Below, piece after piece: positions 1 to 9,179 of a stretch of 64,000 nucleotides of DNA. The stretch's first letter is position 1; the number at the start of each line of letters is the position of its first letter. The stretch is from Pontiella sulfatireligans (lineage in GTDB: Bacteria; Verrucomicrobiota; Kiritimatiellia; Kiritimatiellales; Pontiellaceae). Location of the stretch: positions 1,736,001-1,800,000 of the forward strand of contig NZ_CAAHFH010000002.1 of NCBI RefSeq assembly GCF_900890705.1, given 5' to 3'. The notes beneath the pieces were generated by a model that made no database searches, had not been told where the DNA came from, and was given only the letters and a program-made list of their open reading frames with translations. The position numbers and the translations under genes are program-made.

Positions 1-17
1 ATTGAGCGGAGCAAGTC

Positions 18-965
18 ATGAAGCGAAAACAGAATAACTTAACCATCACCGGAATTTTGGATGCGGCCTCCATCGGCATTGCGACCGCGACGCTGCTGGG
101 ATTCCTTGGCCGGCTTTACTGGCTCTTCGATCTGTTTGCGCACTTCCGGGTGCAGTATATGCAGATTGGCTTGGTGCTGATCGGAATTGCGCTTTGGAAG
201 CGCCTGAATAAACGGGCTGTAGCGCTGGTGCTGCTGGCGTGCCTAAACTATGCCTTCGTCCTCCCGCTCTATTTCGGCAAGCCCACGCCTGCAAACGAGA
301 AGCCAATCCGCGCGATGCTGATGAACATTAATGCCGGCAACGGGAATGCCGAGCAGGTACTCGATGCCATTCGCACCGCCAACCCCGACCTCCTGCTGCT
401 GGAGGAGGTCACGCCGAAATGGGAGTCTGAGCTGGCCGTGCTGGACGCCGACTATCCACACCGTATCGCCGAGCCGCAGGACGGCTGTTTTGGGATCATG
501 CTTTTGAGCAAGCATCCGCTCGCCCACGGCAAAGTGGTTGAAATAGGAACGGCCGGCGTGCCTTCAATTACGGCGGATATATATTTTCCGCAAGGCGAGG
601 TTTCAATCATCGGGACCCACCCCCTGCCCCCGATGGGATCGGAATATTCCAAAGATCGAAACAACCAGCTGGCCGCGCTTCCGGAATTCGTCAAAGCGCA
701 AAAAAATCCTGTTTTGCTGATCGGCGATTTAAACACCTCGCCGTGGTCGCCGCACTTTACCCAGTTGGTTCGTCAATCGGGCCTGAAAAACAGCATGAAG
801 GGCTTCGGCTTCCAACCCAGCTGGCCGGCCAACAACCGCTTCCTGCGCATCCCGCTCGACCACATGCTTTATTCAGAACAAATCACCATCCACAACCGCA
901 TGATCGGCGCTGACGTCGGTTCCGACCACTTTCCAGTGATCGTTGATTTTGCGTTATCCCGTTAA
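18..965 (+). CDS. Endonuclease/exonuclease/phosphatase (EEP) family membrane protein
   Basis: 315 aa. Three hydrophobic segments (about residues 15-40, 46-60 and 66-86) precede an EEP fold domain from about residue 98 to the end. Visible EEP motifs are MNINAGN (Asn), LLLEEV (metal-binding Glu), GTHPLPP, GDLNTSPWSP (Asp and Asn) and the C-terminal SDHFPVIVDF (Asp-His pair). The family hydrolyses phosphodiester or phosphomonoester bonds; the membrane anchor with the domain after it resembles YafD-like proteins of unknown substrate. The ATG follows GGAG. The stop overlaps the stop of the convergent helicase gene by 3 nt. Family call firm; substrate unknown. Confidence 0.85.
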   Translation: MKRKQNNLTITGILDAASIGIATATLLGFLGRLYWLFDLFAHFRVQYMQIGLVLIGIALWKRLNKRAVALVLLACLNYAFVLPLYFGKPTPANEKPIRAMLMNINAGNGNAEQVLDAIRTANPDLLLLEEVTPKWESELAVLDADYPHRIAEPQDGCFGIMLLSKHPLAHGKVVEIGTAGVPSITADIYFPQGEVSIIGTHPLPPMGSEYSKDRNNQLAALPEFVKAQKNPVLLIGDLNTSPWSPHFTQLVRQSGLKNSMKGFGFQPSWPANNRFLRIPLDHMLYSEQITIHNRMIGADVGSDHFPVIVDFALSR

Positions 966-2896
966 AAGAACCCGCCGTCCTTCTGGAGGAGGTCTTCGGG
1001 GATTTCGGCGATGAAGCGCGAGGGGTCGAGGAAGATCATGCCGCCGTCGCGCTGGCGGCGCACCATCGGGCAGCAGAGGAAGAGTTCGTCCTCGGCGCGG
1101 GTGACGGCCACATAAAACAGCCGCCGCTCTTCAGCATCGCCAACGTCTTCTATCGCCTTTTTGCTGGGGAACATTTCTTCGTTCACAAACAGCACAAACA
1201 CCGCTTTCCACTCCAGCCCCTTGGCCTGGTGCACGGTGGACAGGCGCAGGGAGCTGCGGCTTTCTTCGTCGGACGGCGCCTTGCCGTTATCGGAATCCAG
1301 ATTGCTAAGCAGCGCGATCTCGGAGAGAAACGCCTCGGTGGTTTCAAACTTAACGGTAAAGTCGATCAGGCCGTCGAGGTCCTCGGAACGAAACTTGTGG
1401 TTGTCGAAGTTTTCAACCATGTATTCGTTGTAGAAGGCCTTGTTGAAGCGAAAGACCACTTCGCCGGGATCGTTCTGGAGATTTTCATCGCGGTAGGCGA
1501 GGAAGACGGGCTTGATTTTTTCCCACTCGTCGCGTGCGGCGGCGGGCAGCGCGGCAATCAGTTCTTCGTGGGTTTCGGGGCGCTGGAGGTTTACGCGGCC
1601 GCCGAGCTTGCGGAAAATCTTGTGAGAGGTCTTTTGCCCCACCTTTGGAAACATTTCAACGAGCCGGGTGAAGGCCAGCTCGTCGGACGGATTGACCAGC
1701 AGGCGCAGGATGGTGCAGACATCTTTGATGTGCGCCTGCTCGAAGAAGCGGACGCCGGAGGTAACGACGTAGGGCATTTGCGCCCGCGCCAATTCCATCT
1801 GGAGTTCCATGGCGTGGAAGTGCGCGCGGTACAAAACGCAAATTTCCGAAAGCGGAATGCCCTGGCGCTTGAGTTCGAGCGCCTTTTCAATCACATAGCG
1901 CGCCTGCACCGAGCCGTCGCGCACCTTGGCCAGATGGGGTTTGGCGCCGTTTTCTCGCACAGCCTGCAGTTCCTTTTGAAACTGCTCGGGATTGCCGGCA
2001 ATCACTTCGTTGGCGACTTCGAGAATTTCGGGCGTGCTGCGGTAGTTCGTCTGCAGCTTGTAGGTTGCCGCGCCTTCATATGATTTTTCGAAGTCGAGGA
2101 AGTTACGGAAATCAGCACCCCGCCAGGAATAGATGCTTTGGAAGTCGTCGCCGACCACCATCAGGTTGCCGTGGCTCTTGACCAGCAGATGGACCAGCTC
2201 GGCCTGGATGGCATTGGTGTCTTGATATTCATCGACGAGGACATACTTGAACTCGTCCTGATAAAAGGTCCGGATTTTTTCGTGCTCGGCCAGCACCTTG
2301 AGCGCATAGATGAGCAGGTCGTCGAAATCCATCGCGTTCGACTCTTTTTTGCGCGCCTGATAGGCGGCATGCACCTTGAGCACCAGATCGGGATCGACCT
2401 CGGTATTCTCGAACCGCTCGTCAACCGCGGCCCCAAGATCGCCCATGCGGCCGCTCACCACGCCGAAGAGGCTCAGCAGCACCTCCGGCTTCGGGAAATG
2501 CTTTTTCTCAACGCCCTGCTCGTCGGCACAGGCGCGTACCAGTTTTTTGGCGTCGTCGGCGTCGAGGATCGTAAAGTCCTGTCCGAAACCGACCGCTCCG
2601 GCGTGCGAGCGCAGCAGGCGGTTGGCGAACGAGTGGAAGGTCCCGCTGTGGCTGCGGTCGAACGGGCGCCCAATCAATTCCGACGCCCGCGAGAGCATTT
2701 CCTTGGCGGCCTTGTTGGTGAACGTCAGCAGCAGAACCTCCCACGGCTGGATGTTTTTCTCGGTGACCAGATAGGCCAGACGGTAGATCAGGGTGCGCGT
2801 CTTGCCGGTTCCGGCGGCGGCGACCACCAGCGCGGGCCCGTCGGGCGCGGTTACGGCGGCAAGCTGCTCTTCGTTGAGTTCTTCTTGGAAATTCAT
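962..2896 (-). CDS. UvrD/PcrA/Rep-type superfamily 1 ATP-dependent DNA helicase
   Basis: 644 aa. A 3'-5' helicase of the UvrD/Rep/PcrA group used in repair or replication restart. Motif I (Walker A) AAAGTGKT is at residues 27-34. Motif II is VLVDEYQDTN, motif III VVGDDFQSIYSWRGAD, motif IV TNYRS, motif V VHQAKGLEWKAVFV and motif VI RRLFYVAVTRAEDELFL. At 644 aa it is shorter than E. coli UvrD (about 720) and lacks a long C-terminal tail. It is convergent with the EEP gene. Which paralogue (UvrD, Rep or PcrA) it is cannot be settled from sequence alone. Confidence 0.93.
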   Translation of the reverse strand: MNFQEELNEEQLAAVTAPDGPALVVAAAGTGKTRTLIYRLAYLVTEKNIQPWEVLLLTFTNKAAKEMLSRASELIGRPFDRSHSGTFHSFANRLLRSHAGAVGFGQDFTILDADDAKKLVRACADEQGVEKKHFPKPEVLLSLFGVVSGRMGDLGAAVDERFENTEVDPDLVLKVHAAYQARKKESNAMDFDDLLIYALKVLAEHEKIRTFYQDEFKYVLVDEYQDTNAIQAELVHLLVKSHGNLMVVGDDFQSIYSWRGADFRNFLDFEKSYEGAATYKLQTNYRSTPEILEVANEVIAGNPEQFQKELQAVRENGAKPHLAKVRDGSVQARYVIEKALELKRQGIPLSEICVLYRAHFHAMELQMELARAQMPYVVTSGVRFFEQAHIKDVCTILRLLVNPSDELAFTRLVEMFPKVGQKTSHKIFRKLGGRVNLQRPETHEELIAALPAAARDEWEKIKPVFLAYRDENLQNDPGEVVFRFNKAFYNEYMVENFDNHKFRSEDLDGLIDFTVKFETTEAFLSEIALLSNLDSDNGKAPSDEESRSSLRLSTVHQAKGLEWKAVFVLFVNEEMFPSKKAIEDVGDAEERRLFYVAVTRAEDELFLCCPMVRRQRDGGMIFLDPSRFIAEIPEDLLQKDGGFF

Positions 2897-2915
2897 GAGC
2901 AGGAAAATGCCAGAA

Positions 2916-2994
2916 CGTAGCCGAAGCTTCCAGCTTCGTTTGGAAAGAACAAGACGCGTCGAGATGCCAAACGGAGCTGGAAGCTCCGTCTACG
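2916..2994. repeat. Pair of inverted REP palindromes (BIME-like)
   Basis: Two 28-bp arms, 2916-2943 and 2967-2994, are inverted copies of each other (a few mismatches). Each arm is itself a hairpin: on the minus strand the second arm reads GTAG, then ACGGAGCT-tcc-AGCTCCGT. A GTAG tetranucleotide at the foot of an imperfect palindrome is the known layout of REP sequences recognised by RAYT transposases. The second arm supplies the TAG stop codon of the YihY gene. Confidence 0.7.
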
Positions 2995-4315
2995 ACTTCT
3001 CTTCGTCGAAAAACTTGCAGAAGGTGATGGGGTCGAGGGATTCGTCGAGGCTCACGTTGGCGGAGGCCAAAACCTGCTCAGTGATATCCATTTTAGCGAG
3101 GCCGAGCTCTTCCGGCGCGGAGCCGTCGGTGATCAGGAGGTCGTAGATTTTTTTGGCGGTAACGTGCTCGGGGGCCTGCAGCAGGACATAGTGATCGGCC
3201 TCGGCGTCGCCCACGCCTCCCAGCAGCTGGGCACGGGCCAGCACGCCGATCACCTCGTTCATCAGGCGCACCGGAATGTTGTTCGCCCGCGCATAGGCCA
3301 CAGCGTCGAGCGACGCTTCCGGACTCTGGAAAACGCGGACGGCCTCCTGCATGACCGAAAAAGCAACCCAGAGCTTGGAAACCATGCTCGCGTTGACGGC
3401 GCGCTGCTCCTCCTGATAGGTCTCGCGGTTCTGGATGGCAAAGGCAAATTCCGCGCCGAAAAGCAGGATGGTCCAGTTGAGGTGCATCCAAAACAGGAAA
3501 ATCGGAATGGAGGCGAACGAGCCGTAGATGGCGTATTTTTGGAATAACGACGCACTGAACTTTAGAATGATGTACTGCACGATAACGATCAACACCGCGC
3601 TGGTCAGCCCTCCCGCTCCAGCGGCCTTGAAGGAAACCTTAGTGTTGGGCAGAAACATGAAAATCGCTACAAAGGCCAGTGCCAGAACCAGGATGGGCGC
3701 GAGCTGCATCGACACGGTGATGACCAGGCCCAGCCAACTGATTTTATGCGCAAAGGCCAAAAGAGCGGCCGAACTCGCATTGCTGACGAGCATCAAGGCA
3801 GGGGTGATAACCAATACAGAGATATAGTTGCGGGTCTTGTCGGCGATGCCGCGCGAGGACTGCACCCCCCAGATTTGATTGAAGGATTCTTCGATTCCAC
3901 TCAACAGCTTGAAAATAATAAACAGGAAGATCACGCCGCCCACTGCGCCGAGCGCGGCAGGATTGATGCCCTGAACAATCTCCAGCAGCTTGTGGACAAA
4001 TTCCTGAATGCCTTCGGGCATCTCGGCTGATGCGGAGAGCAGCGTTTCCTCGGCCTTGGTGAAACCGATGGCCTTGCCGATGGAAAAGAGGATCACCAGA
4101 AACGGCACCATAGCCATGAGCGTGGAATAGGTAAGCGCGGAGGCGTGCAATTTACAATTGTCGTCCTTGACGCCCTTGAGCACCAGGTGCGTAACGCGCA
4201 GGGCTTCGACCCCGAATGTATGAAGCTTGCCTTCCCGGCCCACCTCAACCCGCCACAGGTCATGCTTTAAGAATTCGACGAACCTCTTGATTTGCTCAAT
4301 TGCTTGCTTGGTCAT
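2990..4315 (-). CDS. YihY/BrkB-family inner membrane protein
   Basis: 441 aa from the ATG at 4315, chosen because AGGAGG lies five bases upstream; the longer open frame runs back into ilvD and has no family similarity. About six hydrophobic helices span the N-terminal two thirds, with the family-typical stretches LHASALTYSTLMAMVPFL and FLFWMHLNWTILLFGAEFAF. A soluble C-terminal extension of about 130 residues has a winged-helix look (PVRLMNEVIGVLARAQLLGG), as in the longer members once called ribonuclease BN. The family is of unknown function. The stop codon lies inside a REP arm. Confidence 0.88.
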   Translation of the reverse strand: MTKQAIEQIKRFVEFLKHDLWRVEVGREGKLHTFGVEALRVTHLVLKGVKDDNCKLHASALTYSTLMAMVPFLVILFSIGKAIGFTKAEETLLSASAEMPEGIQEFVHKLLEIVQGINPAALGAVGGVIFLFIIFKLLSGIEESFNQIWGVQSSRGIADKTRNYISVLVITPALMLVSNASSAALLAFAHKISWLGLVITVSMQLAPILVLALAFVAIFMFLPNTKVSFKAAGAGGLTSAVLIVIVQYIILKFSASLFQKYAIYGSFASIPIFLFWMHLNWTILLFGAEFAFAIQNRETYQEEQRAVNASMVSKLWVAFSVMQEAVRVFQSPEASLDAVAYARANNIPVRLMNEVIGVLARAQLLGGVGDAEADHYVLLQAPEHVTAKKIYDLLITDGSAPEELGLAKMDITEQVLASANVSLDESLDPITFCKFFDEEKS

Positions 4316-4395
4316 AAGAACCTCCTGCCGAACCATCGACAGAAGGAATTTAGGAGGTTTACCAAGCCTTGGAAAGCCCAATCCGAACGAAGCGC

Positions 4396-6066
4396 CTAGC
4401 CTTGGAGCACGGCGCCGTTGCTGGCGTTGGTCGCCATCTTGGCGTAGCGCGACAGCCAACCCGTGGTGAAGCGCGGCGCAGGCTCGATCCAATCCTTCCG
4501 GCGTTCAGCGAGCTCTTCATCAGTCAACTGGACGGCCAGTTTGTTGTTTGGAATATCGATCTCGATGATGTCGCCTTCGCGAATCAGGCCGATCGATCCG
4601 CCTTCGGCGGCTTCCGGAGAAATATGGCCGATGCATGCACCGTGCGTGCCGCCGCTGAAGCGACCGTCTGTAATCAGCGCCACGCTGTCGCCCAAGCCCT
4701 GCCCCATGATGTAGGAGGTCGGAGCGAGCATTTCCTGCATGCCCGGCCCGCCCTTGGGGCCTTCGTAGCGGATCACAACCACATCGCCGGCTTTCACCTT
4801 GTCGGCCAGAATGCCTTCGCAGGCATCTTCCTGCGATTCAAAGATCACCGCCGGCCCGGTGTGGACCAGCATCTTGGGATCAACGCCCGCGCTCTTCACG
4901 ACGCAGCCGCCTTCGGCCAGGTTGCCCCACAGAATGGAAAGGCCGCCGGTTTCGCTGTAGGCGTTTTCAACTTTTCGGATGCAGGCTTCGTCCTTGCTTC
5001 CCGCATTGGCAATGTTTTCGCCGAGGGTCTTTCCGGTTACGGTGATGCAGTCGAGGTTCAGCAGGCCTTCCTTCTTGGCCACTTCGGCCAGAATGCCGCT
5101 GATGCCGCCGGCGGCGTGCACGTCTTCAATGTGATAGTGCGACGACGGCGAAACCTTGCAAATGTTCGGGCACTTTTTGGAGACCATGTTGATGCGCTCG
5201 AGGTCGTAATCGACGCCCGCCTCTTTCGCGATCGCCAGCGTGTGCAGCACGGTGTTGGTGCTGCCGCCCATGGCCATGTCGAGCGCAAAGGCGTTGTCGA
5301 GCGACTCCTGCGTGACGATGTCGCGCGGCAGCGGACCGTCGGCATAGGCCATCTCAACGGCGCGCTTGGCCGCATCCTTCCAAAGCTGATGGCGGGCCGG
5401 ATCGATGGCAAGCAGCGTTCCGTTGCCGGGCAGCGCAAGGCCTATGGCTTCGCACAGGCAATTCATCGAGTTGGCGGTGAACATGCCGGAGCACGAACCT
5501 TGGCTCGGGCAGCCCTTGCATTCGAGCTCATCGAGCTCATCGTCGGAAATCTTGCCTTGCTTGTGCGCGGCAACGCCTTCGAAAACGCTGATCAGGTCGA
5601 TCACCTGGCCGTCTTTGGTTTTGCCGGCCTTCATCGGGCCGCCGCTGGCGAAGACGGTCGGAATGTTGACGCGCATGGCGCCCATGATCATTCCGGGTAC
5701 AATCTTGTCGCAGTTGGGGATGCAGATCATCGCGTCAAACGCGTGGGCGCCGATCATCGTTTCGACCGAGTCGGCAATGAGCTCGCGGCTCGGCAGGGAA
5801 TATTTCATTCCGGCGTGGCCCATGGCGATGCCGTCGCAGACGCCGATCATGTTGAATTCAATCGGCGTACCGCCCGCTTCGCGCACGGCTTTCTTCACCA
5901 GTTTGCCCACCTGGTCGAGGTGCGCATGGCCGGGGATCACTTCGTTGAATGAGTTGCAGATGGCAATGAACGGCTTCTTGATGTCCTCAGAAGTCATGCC
6001 CGTTGCCCGCATCAGGCTGCGGTGGGGGGCACGTTCAATTCCTTTTTTAGTTCTGTCGCTGCGCAT
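4396..6066 (-). CDS. ilvD: Dihydroxy-acid dehydratase
   Basis: 556 aa, full length for IlvD. It dehydrates 2,3-dihydroxy-isovalerate or -methylvalerate to the 2-oxo acids in valine, leucine and isoleucine synthesis, using an Fe-S cluster and Mg2+. Visible signatures are PNCDKIVPGMIMGAMR, the cysteine-rich CKGCPSQGSCSGMFTANSMN and the C-terminal SGGTHGACIGHISPEAAEGG. The ATG at 6066 has AAAGGAT upstream. No other ilv gene is adjacent, so it is probably monocistronic. Confidence 0.97.
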   Translation of the reverse strand: MRSDRTKKGIERAPHRSLMRATGMTSEDIKKPFIAICNSFNEVIPGHAHLDQVGKLVKKAVREAGGTPIEFNMIGVCDGIAMGHAGMKYSLPSRELIADSVETMIGAHAFDAMICIPNCDKIVPGMIMGAMRVNIPTVFASGGPMKAGKTKDGQVIDLISVFEGVAAHKQGKISDDELDELECKGCPSQGSCSGMFTANSMNCLCEAIGLALPGNGTLLAIDPARHQLWKDAAKRAVEMAYADGPLPRDIVTQESLDNAFALDMAMGGSTNTVLHTLAIAKEAGVDYDLERINMVSKKCPNICKVSPSSHYHIEDVHAAGGISGILAEVAKKEGLLNLDCITVTGKTLGENIANAGSKDEACIRKVENAYSETGGLSILWGNLAEGGCVVKSAGVDPKMLVHTGPAVIFESQEDACEGILADKVKAGDVVVIRYEGPKGGPGMQEMLAPTSYIMGQGLGDSVALITDGRFSGGTHGACIGHISPEAAEGGSIGLIREGDIIEIDIPNNKLAVQLTDEELAERRKDWIEPAPRFTTGWLSRYAKMATNASNGAVLQG

Positions 6067-6256
6067 GGTGGTATCCTTTCGTTCAATGTTTTAATAATGG
6101 GCACACCTTAAACACGCTTGGACGGGAAGTAAACAGGAGCGAACGGGAAAATTGGCGGAGCGCATGACAGTATTTCCTCGCGCATAGACGTAATGAGCTG
6201 GAGGAGGGATGCACTTCACATACCACTCATTCCCCTAAACTGATTCAGACAAATAT

Positions 6257-6835
6257 TCACTGGTTGAACGCAAATCCGGCAGAGAACTTCTTGGCAAAAC
6301 TTTTCGCTATCAGGAGCTGATCAGAAGTGAGCTGTTGCTTTAGGCGCATCTTTTCTTTGAAGGCAATACCCGCTTCGTCTTCCCAGCATTTATCCATCAT
6401 GGAATAGAACGCATATGCCTTGACCTTATCCTTTGCTACACCCCTGCCATACAAATAAGTCATTGCCATATCACGAAGCGCGGCGGCGTTTCCCTGCCTG
6501 GCCGCCTTCTCGTTCCATTTGAAAATGACTGCAAGGTCGTTGCAGAAAAACGTCATGTAGACCTGTGCCCAGGAGTTGCCTGCCAGCGCACCCCGGCGAA
6601 ACCATTTGAGTGCCAGTTCGTGGTTCTTGGGGGTCGCACATCCGGAGTAGTAGGCTTGCCCAAGATTGTACATTGCCTTGGGGTCGCCCTTCCCGGCTGC
6701 CAGCTTGAAGTGGTGAAACGCTGCCTTCTCATTTTTTGGCAGGCCGACCAGTCTGTGGGCATAGCACTCACCAATGAGGTTGTTTGCCTTGGCGTGTCCC
6801 TGTTGGGCTGCCTTGCGGAACCATTCTATCCCTAG
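6257..6835 (-). pseudogene. Sel1-repeat protein, 3' part (split by IS)
   Basis: This is the larger, C-terminal part of a Sel1-repeat (TPR-like) gene. Repeats visible in order are LGIEWFRKAAQQGHAKANNL, AAFHHFKLAAGKGDPKAMYN, LALKWFRRGALAGNSWAQVY and NEKAARQGNAAALRDMAMTY. It was cut by the IS element at 6836-8452. The 5' part lies at 8453-8606, and joining the two while removing one copy of the CTAG duplication restores one 242-aa frame. The frame also runs on into the IS to a TTG at 6871, so an IS-initiated fusion is possible but unproven. Sel1 proteins usually serve as protein-protein scaffolds. Confidence 0.85.
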
Positions 6836-8452
6836 CAGTCTGTCGGACTTAGCTTGCGAATAATATTTCAATATTCATGAGACTGTGCCAGTCTATGCCT
6901 GTCTTAACCAAAAGGAAGTGATGGCCACACGACTCAAGAACCTCGACCGCGACACCCCGATGCTGCTTCCGCCAGACCTGCGCGACTGGATTCCTCAGAA
7001 GCACATTGTGCATTTCCTGATCGATGCGGTGGACCGGCTTCCCGCTGGAGACTTCCGCTTCAACCTTCGGGGAACCGGCGACGAGCAGTATCCGCCGCGC
7101 ATGATGCTGACTCTGCTGATCTATTGCTACGCCACGGGCCGCTTCTCCTCGCGCGGGATCGAGGATGCGACCTGGTCGGACGTCATCGTTCGCTACATCT
7201 GCGGCGGCAGCCTGCATCCCGATCATGACACGATCTGTGCCTTTCGCCGCACGAACCGCGAGCTGTTCGAAAAGGCTTTTGTACGGGTGCTGCTCATGGC
7301 GCAGGAAACCGCCGGTCTCAAAAAGGTCGGCACCGTGAGCGTCGATGGCACCAAGATCAAAGCCAGTGCCAGCAAGCATTCCGCTGTCAGCTACAAGCAT
7401 GCCGGCGAGCAGGTCGAACTGCTGCGCAAGGAAGTCGAACAACTCGCCGCCAAAGCCGAGCAGGTCGATAACGTCCCGCTTGATGACGGGCTGAGCATCC
7501 CGGACGAAATCGTCCGGCGCGAAGACCGCATCAAGAGCCTGGAGCACGCCCGGGCAGTGATCAAGGCGCGCTACGAAGAGGAGCGCAAGCAAAAGCAGGC
7601 CGAGTACGAAGAGAAGAAAACGGCCTTCGAGGAAAAGCGTAAAAACAAGAAACCGCGGGGAAAAGAACCTAAACCTCCATCCGCAGAGCCGCCGGATAAG
7701 AAGCAATACAATTTTACCGACCCCGAAAGCCGCATCATGAAGGCCGGCAACGGCAGCCACTTCGAACAGGCCTACAACGCGCAGGCCGCTGTAGACACCG
7801 AAACCTATCTCATCGTTGGTCAGCTCGTCACCGATGCGCCCAATGACAAAGAGCAGCTCAATCCTGTTCTCGCAAGCATTCCTGAGGAAGCGGCCACCCC
7901 GGAAAGCGTATTGACCGATACCGGCTACTACAGTGAGAAGGCCGTCAAAGACGCCGAAACCGGTGGCGGGCCGACGGTGTACAGCGCCATGGCCAAAGGC
8001 TCGCACCACGTCAGCGTTGCCGACCTCGAGAAGCAACCGCTGCCGACCCCTCCGCCACCTGGCGCACCCATCAAGGAACAGATGGCCTACCGTCTCAAGA
8101 GCCCCGAAGGGAAGGCGCTCTACAAGCAGCGCAAGCAAACCGTCGAACCCGTTTTCGGGGTTATCAAGGAAGTGCTCGGCTTCCGCCGCTTCTCGATGAG
8201 GGGGAAGGAGAAAGCCGAAACCGAATGGAGCCTCGTCTGCCTCAGCTACAATCTAAAGAAAATATTCAAGCTCATGGCGGCGCGTGCCCCGAAACACCCG
8301 GCGGCAACCGCAAAACAGCACGCCAATGCACTGTCGGCACATTTTCGGGCGTATTTTCAGACATTTTCTTGCTTCGCCCGGCCTTTGCCTCTTTTACTTG
8401 ATAAGTTCATGCCGGGATGTCGCCAGTGCGGGGTTCTAACTCCGACAGACTG
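6836..8452 (+). mobile_element. IS1182-family insertion sequence, 1617 bp
   Basis: The ends are inverted repeats: CAGTCTGTCGGACTT at 6836-6850 and, on the complement, CAGTCTGTCGGAGTT at 8438-8452 (14 of 15 identical). A CTAG target duplication flanks it (6832-6835 and 8453-8456). It carries one transposase gene reading inward from the left end. The near-perfect ends, clean duplication and restorable Sel1 frame point to a recent insertion. Confidence 0.92.
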
Positions 8453-8456
8453 CTAG
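6921..8456 (+). CDS. IS1182-family DDE transposase
   Basis: 511 aa from the ATG at 6921, preceded by AAGGAAG; an in-frame start at 6885 is less likely. The N-terminal DUF772-like domain runs PPDLRDWIPQKHIVHFLIDA to about residue 120 (HDTICAFRRTNRELF). The DDE catalytic parts are VSVDGTKIKASASK (first Asp), SVLTDTGYYS (second Asp) and KQTVEPVFGVIKEVLGFRRF (Glu). A charged coiled-coil insert of about 60 residues (EEERKQKQAEYEEKK) separates the first two. The TAG stop is not in the element: its last sense codon TGC uses the C of the flanking CTAG and the stop is the remaining TAG. The C-terminus ends within a few bases of the inverted repeat. Confidence 0.93.
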   Translation: MATRLKNLDRDTPMLLPPDLRDWIPQKHIVHFLIDAVDRLPAGDFRFNLRGTGDEQYPPRMMLTLLIYCYATGRFSSRGIEDATWSDVIVRYICGGSLHPDHDTICAFRRTNRELFEKAFVRVLLMAQETAGLKKVGTVSVDGTKIKASASKHSAVSYKHAGEQVELLRKEVEQLAAKAEQVDNVPLDDGLSIPDEIVRREDRIKSLEHARAVIKARYEEERKQKQAEYEEKKTAFEEKRKNKKPRGKEPKPPSAEPPDKKQYNFTDPESRIMKAGNGSHFEQAYNAQAAVDTETYLIVGQLVTDAPNDKEQLNPVLASIPEEAATPESVLTDTGYYSEKAVKDAETGGGPTVYSAMAKGSHHVSVADLEKQPLPTPPPPGAPIKEQMAYRLKSPEGKALYKQRKQTVEPVFGVIKEVLGFRRFSMRGKEKAETEWSLVCLSYNLKKIFKLMAARAPKHPAATAKQHANALSAHFRAYFQTFSCFARPLPLLLDKFMPGCRQCGVLTPTDC

Positions 8457-8606
8457 GCGCTCCCGCTGTTCCCGCTCCTCATTGGTCAGCAGGATTGTGC
8501 ATGCCGGATCGGTTAGGCTGGGCAGGTAGCAAAGCCCCAATTGGTACTGGGCTTCCGCGTCCCCGGCTTCGGCGGCGGGGCGGTATTTCTGTAGGGCTTC
8601 CTCCAT
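8453..8606 (-). pseudogene. Sel1-repeat protein, 5' part (split by IS)
   Basis: The ATG at 8606 opens a frame of 50 codons (MEEALQKYRPAAEAGDAEAQ, then YQLGLCYLP) with a first Sel1/TPR-like helix pair. It stops at the IS junction. Its last codons, ending EREQRER, join in frame to LGIEWFRKAAQQ of the 3' part. It has no stop of its own before the transposon. Confidence 0.85.
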
Positions 8607-8678
8607 TGTTCACATCCTAATCAGGTGCTGAGAAGGTGCGGCTGTCCGCCATTTTAAGCCGTTTAAGTTCGTTTGTTG

Positions 8679-9071
8679 TCACATCTCGTTTTTAATGATC
8701 TGGAGAGCTTTCTCGTAGCCCTCAGGATCAATGCGTTTGTACACGGAGTCGAAGCCGGGGACGCATACTTCGTACACGACGTAGTACTCGCCATTATCCT
8801 TTGCCTTCCGCTTCATACAGCGGAGCGCATCCTGGGATTCAAGGAAGTCAGCGAAGTCACGTATGCCGTCGAGTTGTTCTTTGGTGCAATTAACCTCATT
8901 CTCCCACGTTTTGTTCGGTGCAGCAAGGCCTACCATGTAGCAGGCAGCGCGTTCCGCAGGAATCTCAGGATTGTACCAAATGGTGAGGCCCCACCGGCAT
9001 GCAGGATCGGCAAGCAGAGCTATTTGCTTCAGCACATCCTTCTCTTGGTCAGTCATTGTTCGCTCTTGCAT
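8679..9071 (-). CDS. Hypothetical protein, soluble, 130 aa
   Basis: No family recognised. The ATG at 9071 has GGGAG six bases upstream; a second ATG follows at 9056. The protein is acidic to neutral with no signal peptide or membrane segment. It has five cysteines spread through it (ADPACRWG, ERAACYMVG, VNCTKEQLD, LRCMKRK, YEVCVPGF). It lies just upstream (in minus-strand order) of the split Sel1 gene, with about 70 bp between them, so the two may once have been co-transcribed. Confidence 0.65.
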   Translation of the reverse strand: MQERTMTDQEKDVLKQIALLADPACRWGLTIWYNPEIPAERAACYMVGLAAPNKTWENEVNCTKEQLDGIRDFADFLESQDALRCMKRKAKDNGEYYVVYEVCVPGFDSVYKRIDPEGYEKALQIIKNEM

Positions 9072-9179
9072 GGCGCTCTCCCTCTATTCTTTTATCGGAT
9101 GTCTTGATTGGCCCATTCGCAACTCAACCATTATTTCATCATTGTAGCACGTTGTGTAAGGTATTTTCCCGATCTGCAA

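Noticed and set aside
4369..5952. Long plus-strand frame (527 codons) opposite ilvD
   Set aside because: It is the antisense shadow of ilvD in high-GC DNA; no ribosome site and low-complexity composition.
6849..8138. 429-codon minus-strand frame across the IS
   Set aside because: Antisense shadow of the transposase, whose own DDE motifs are clear on the other strand.
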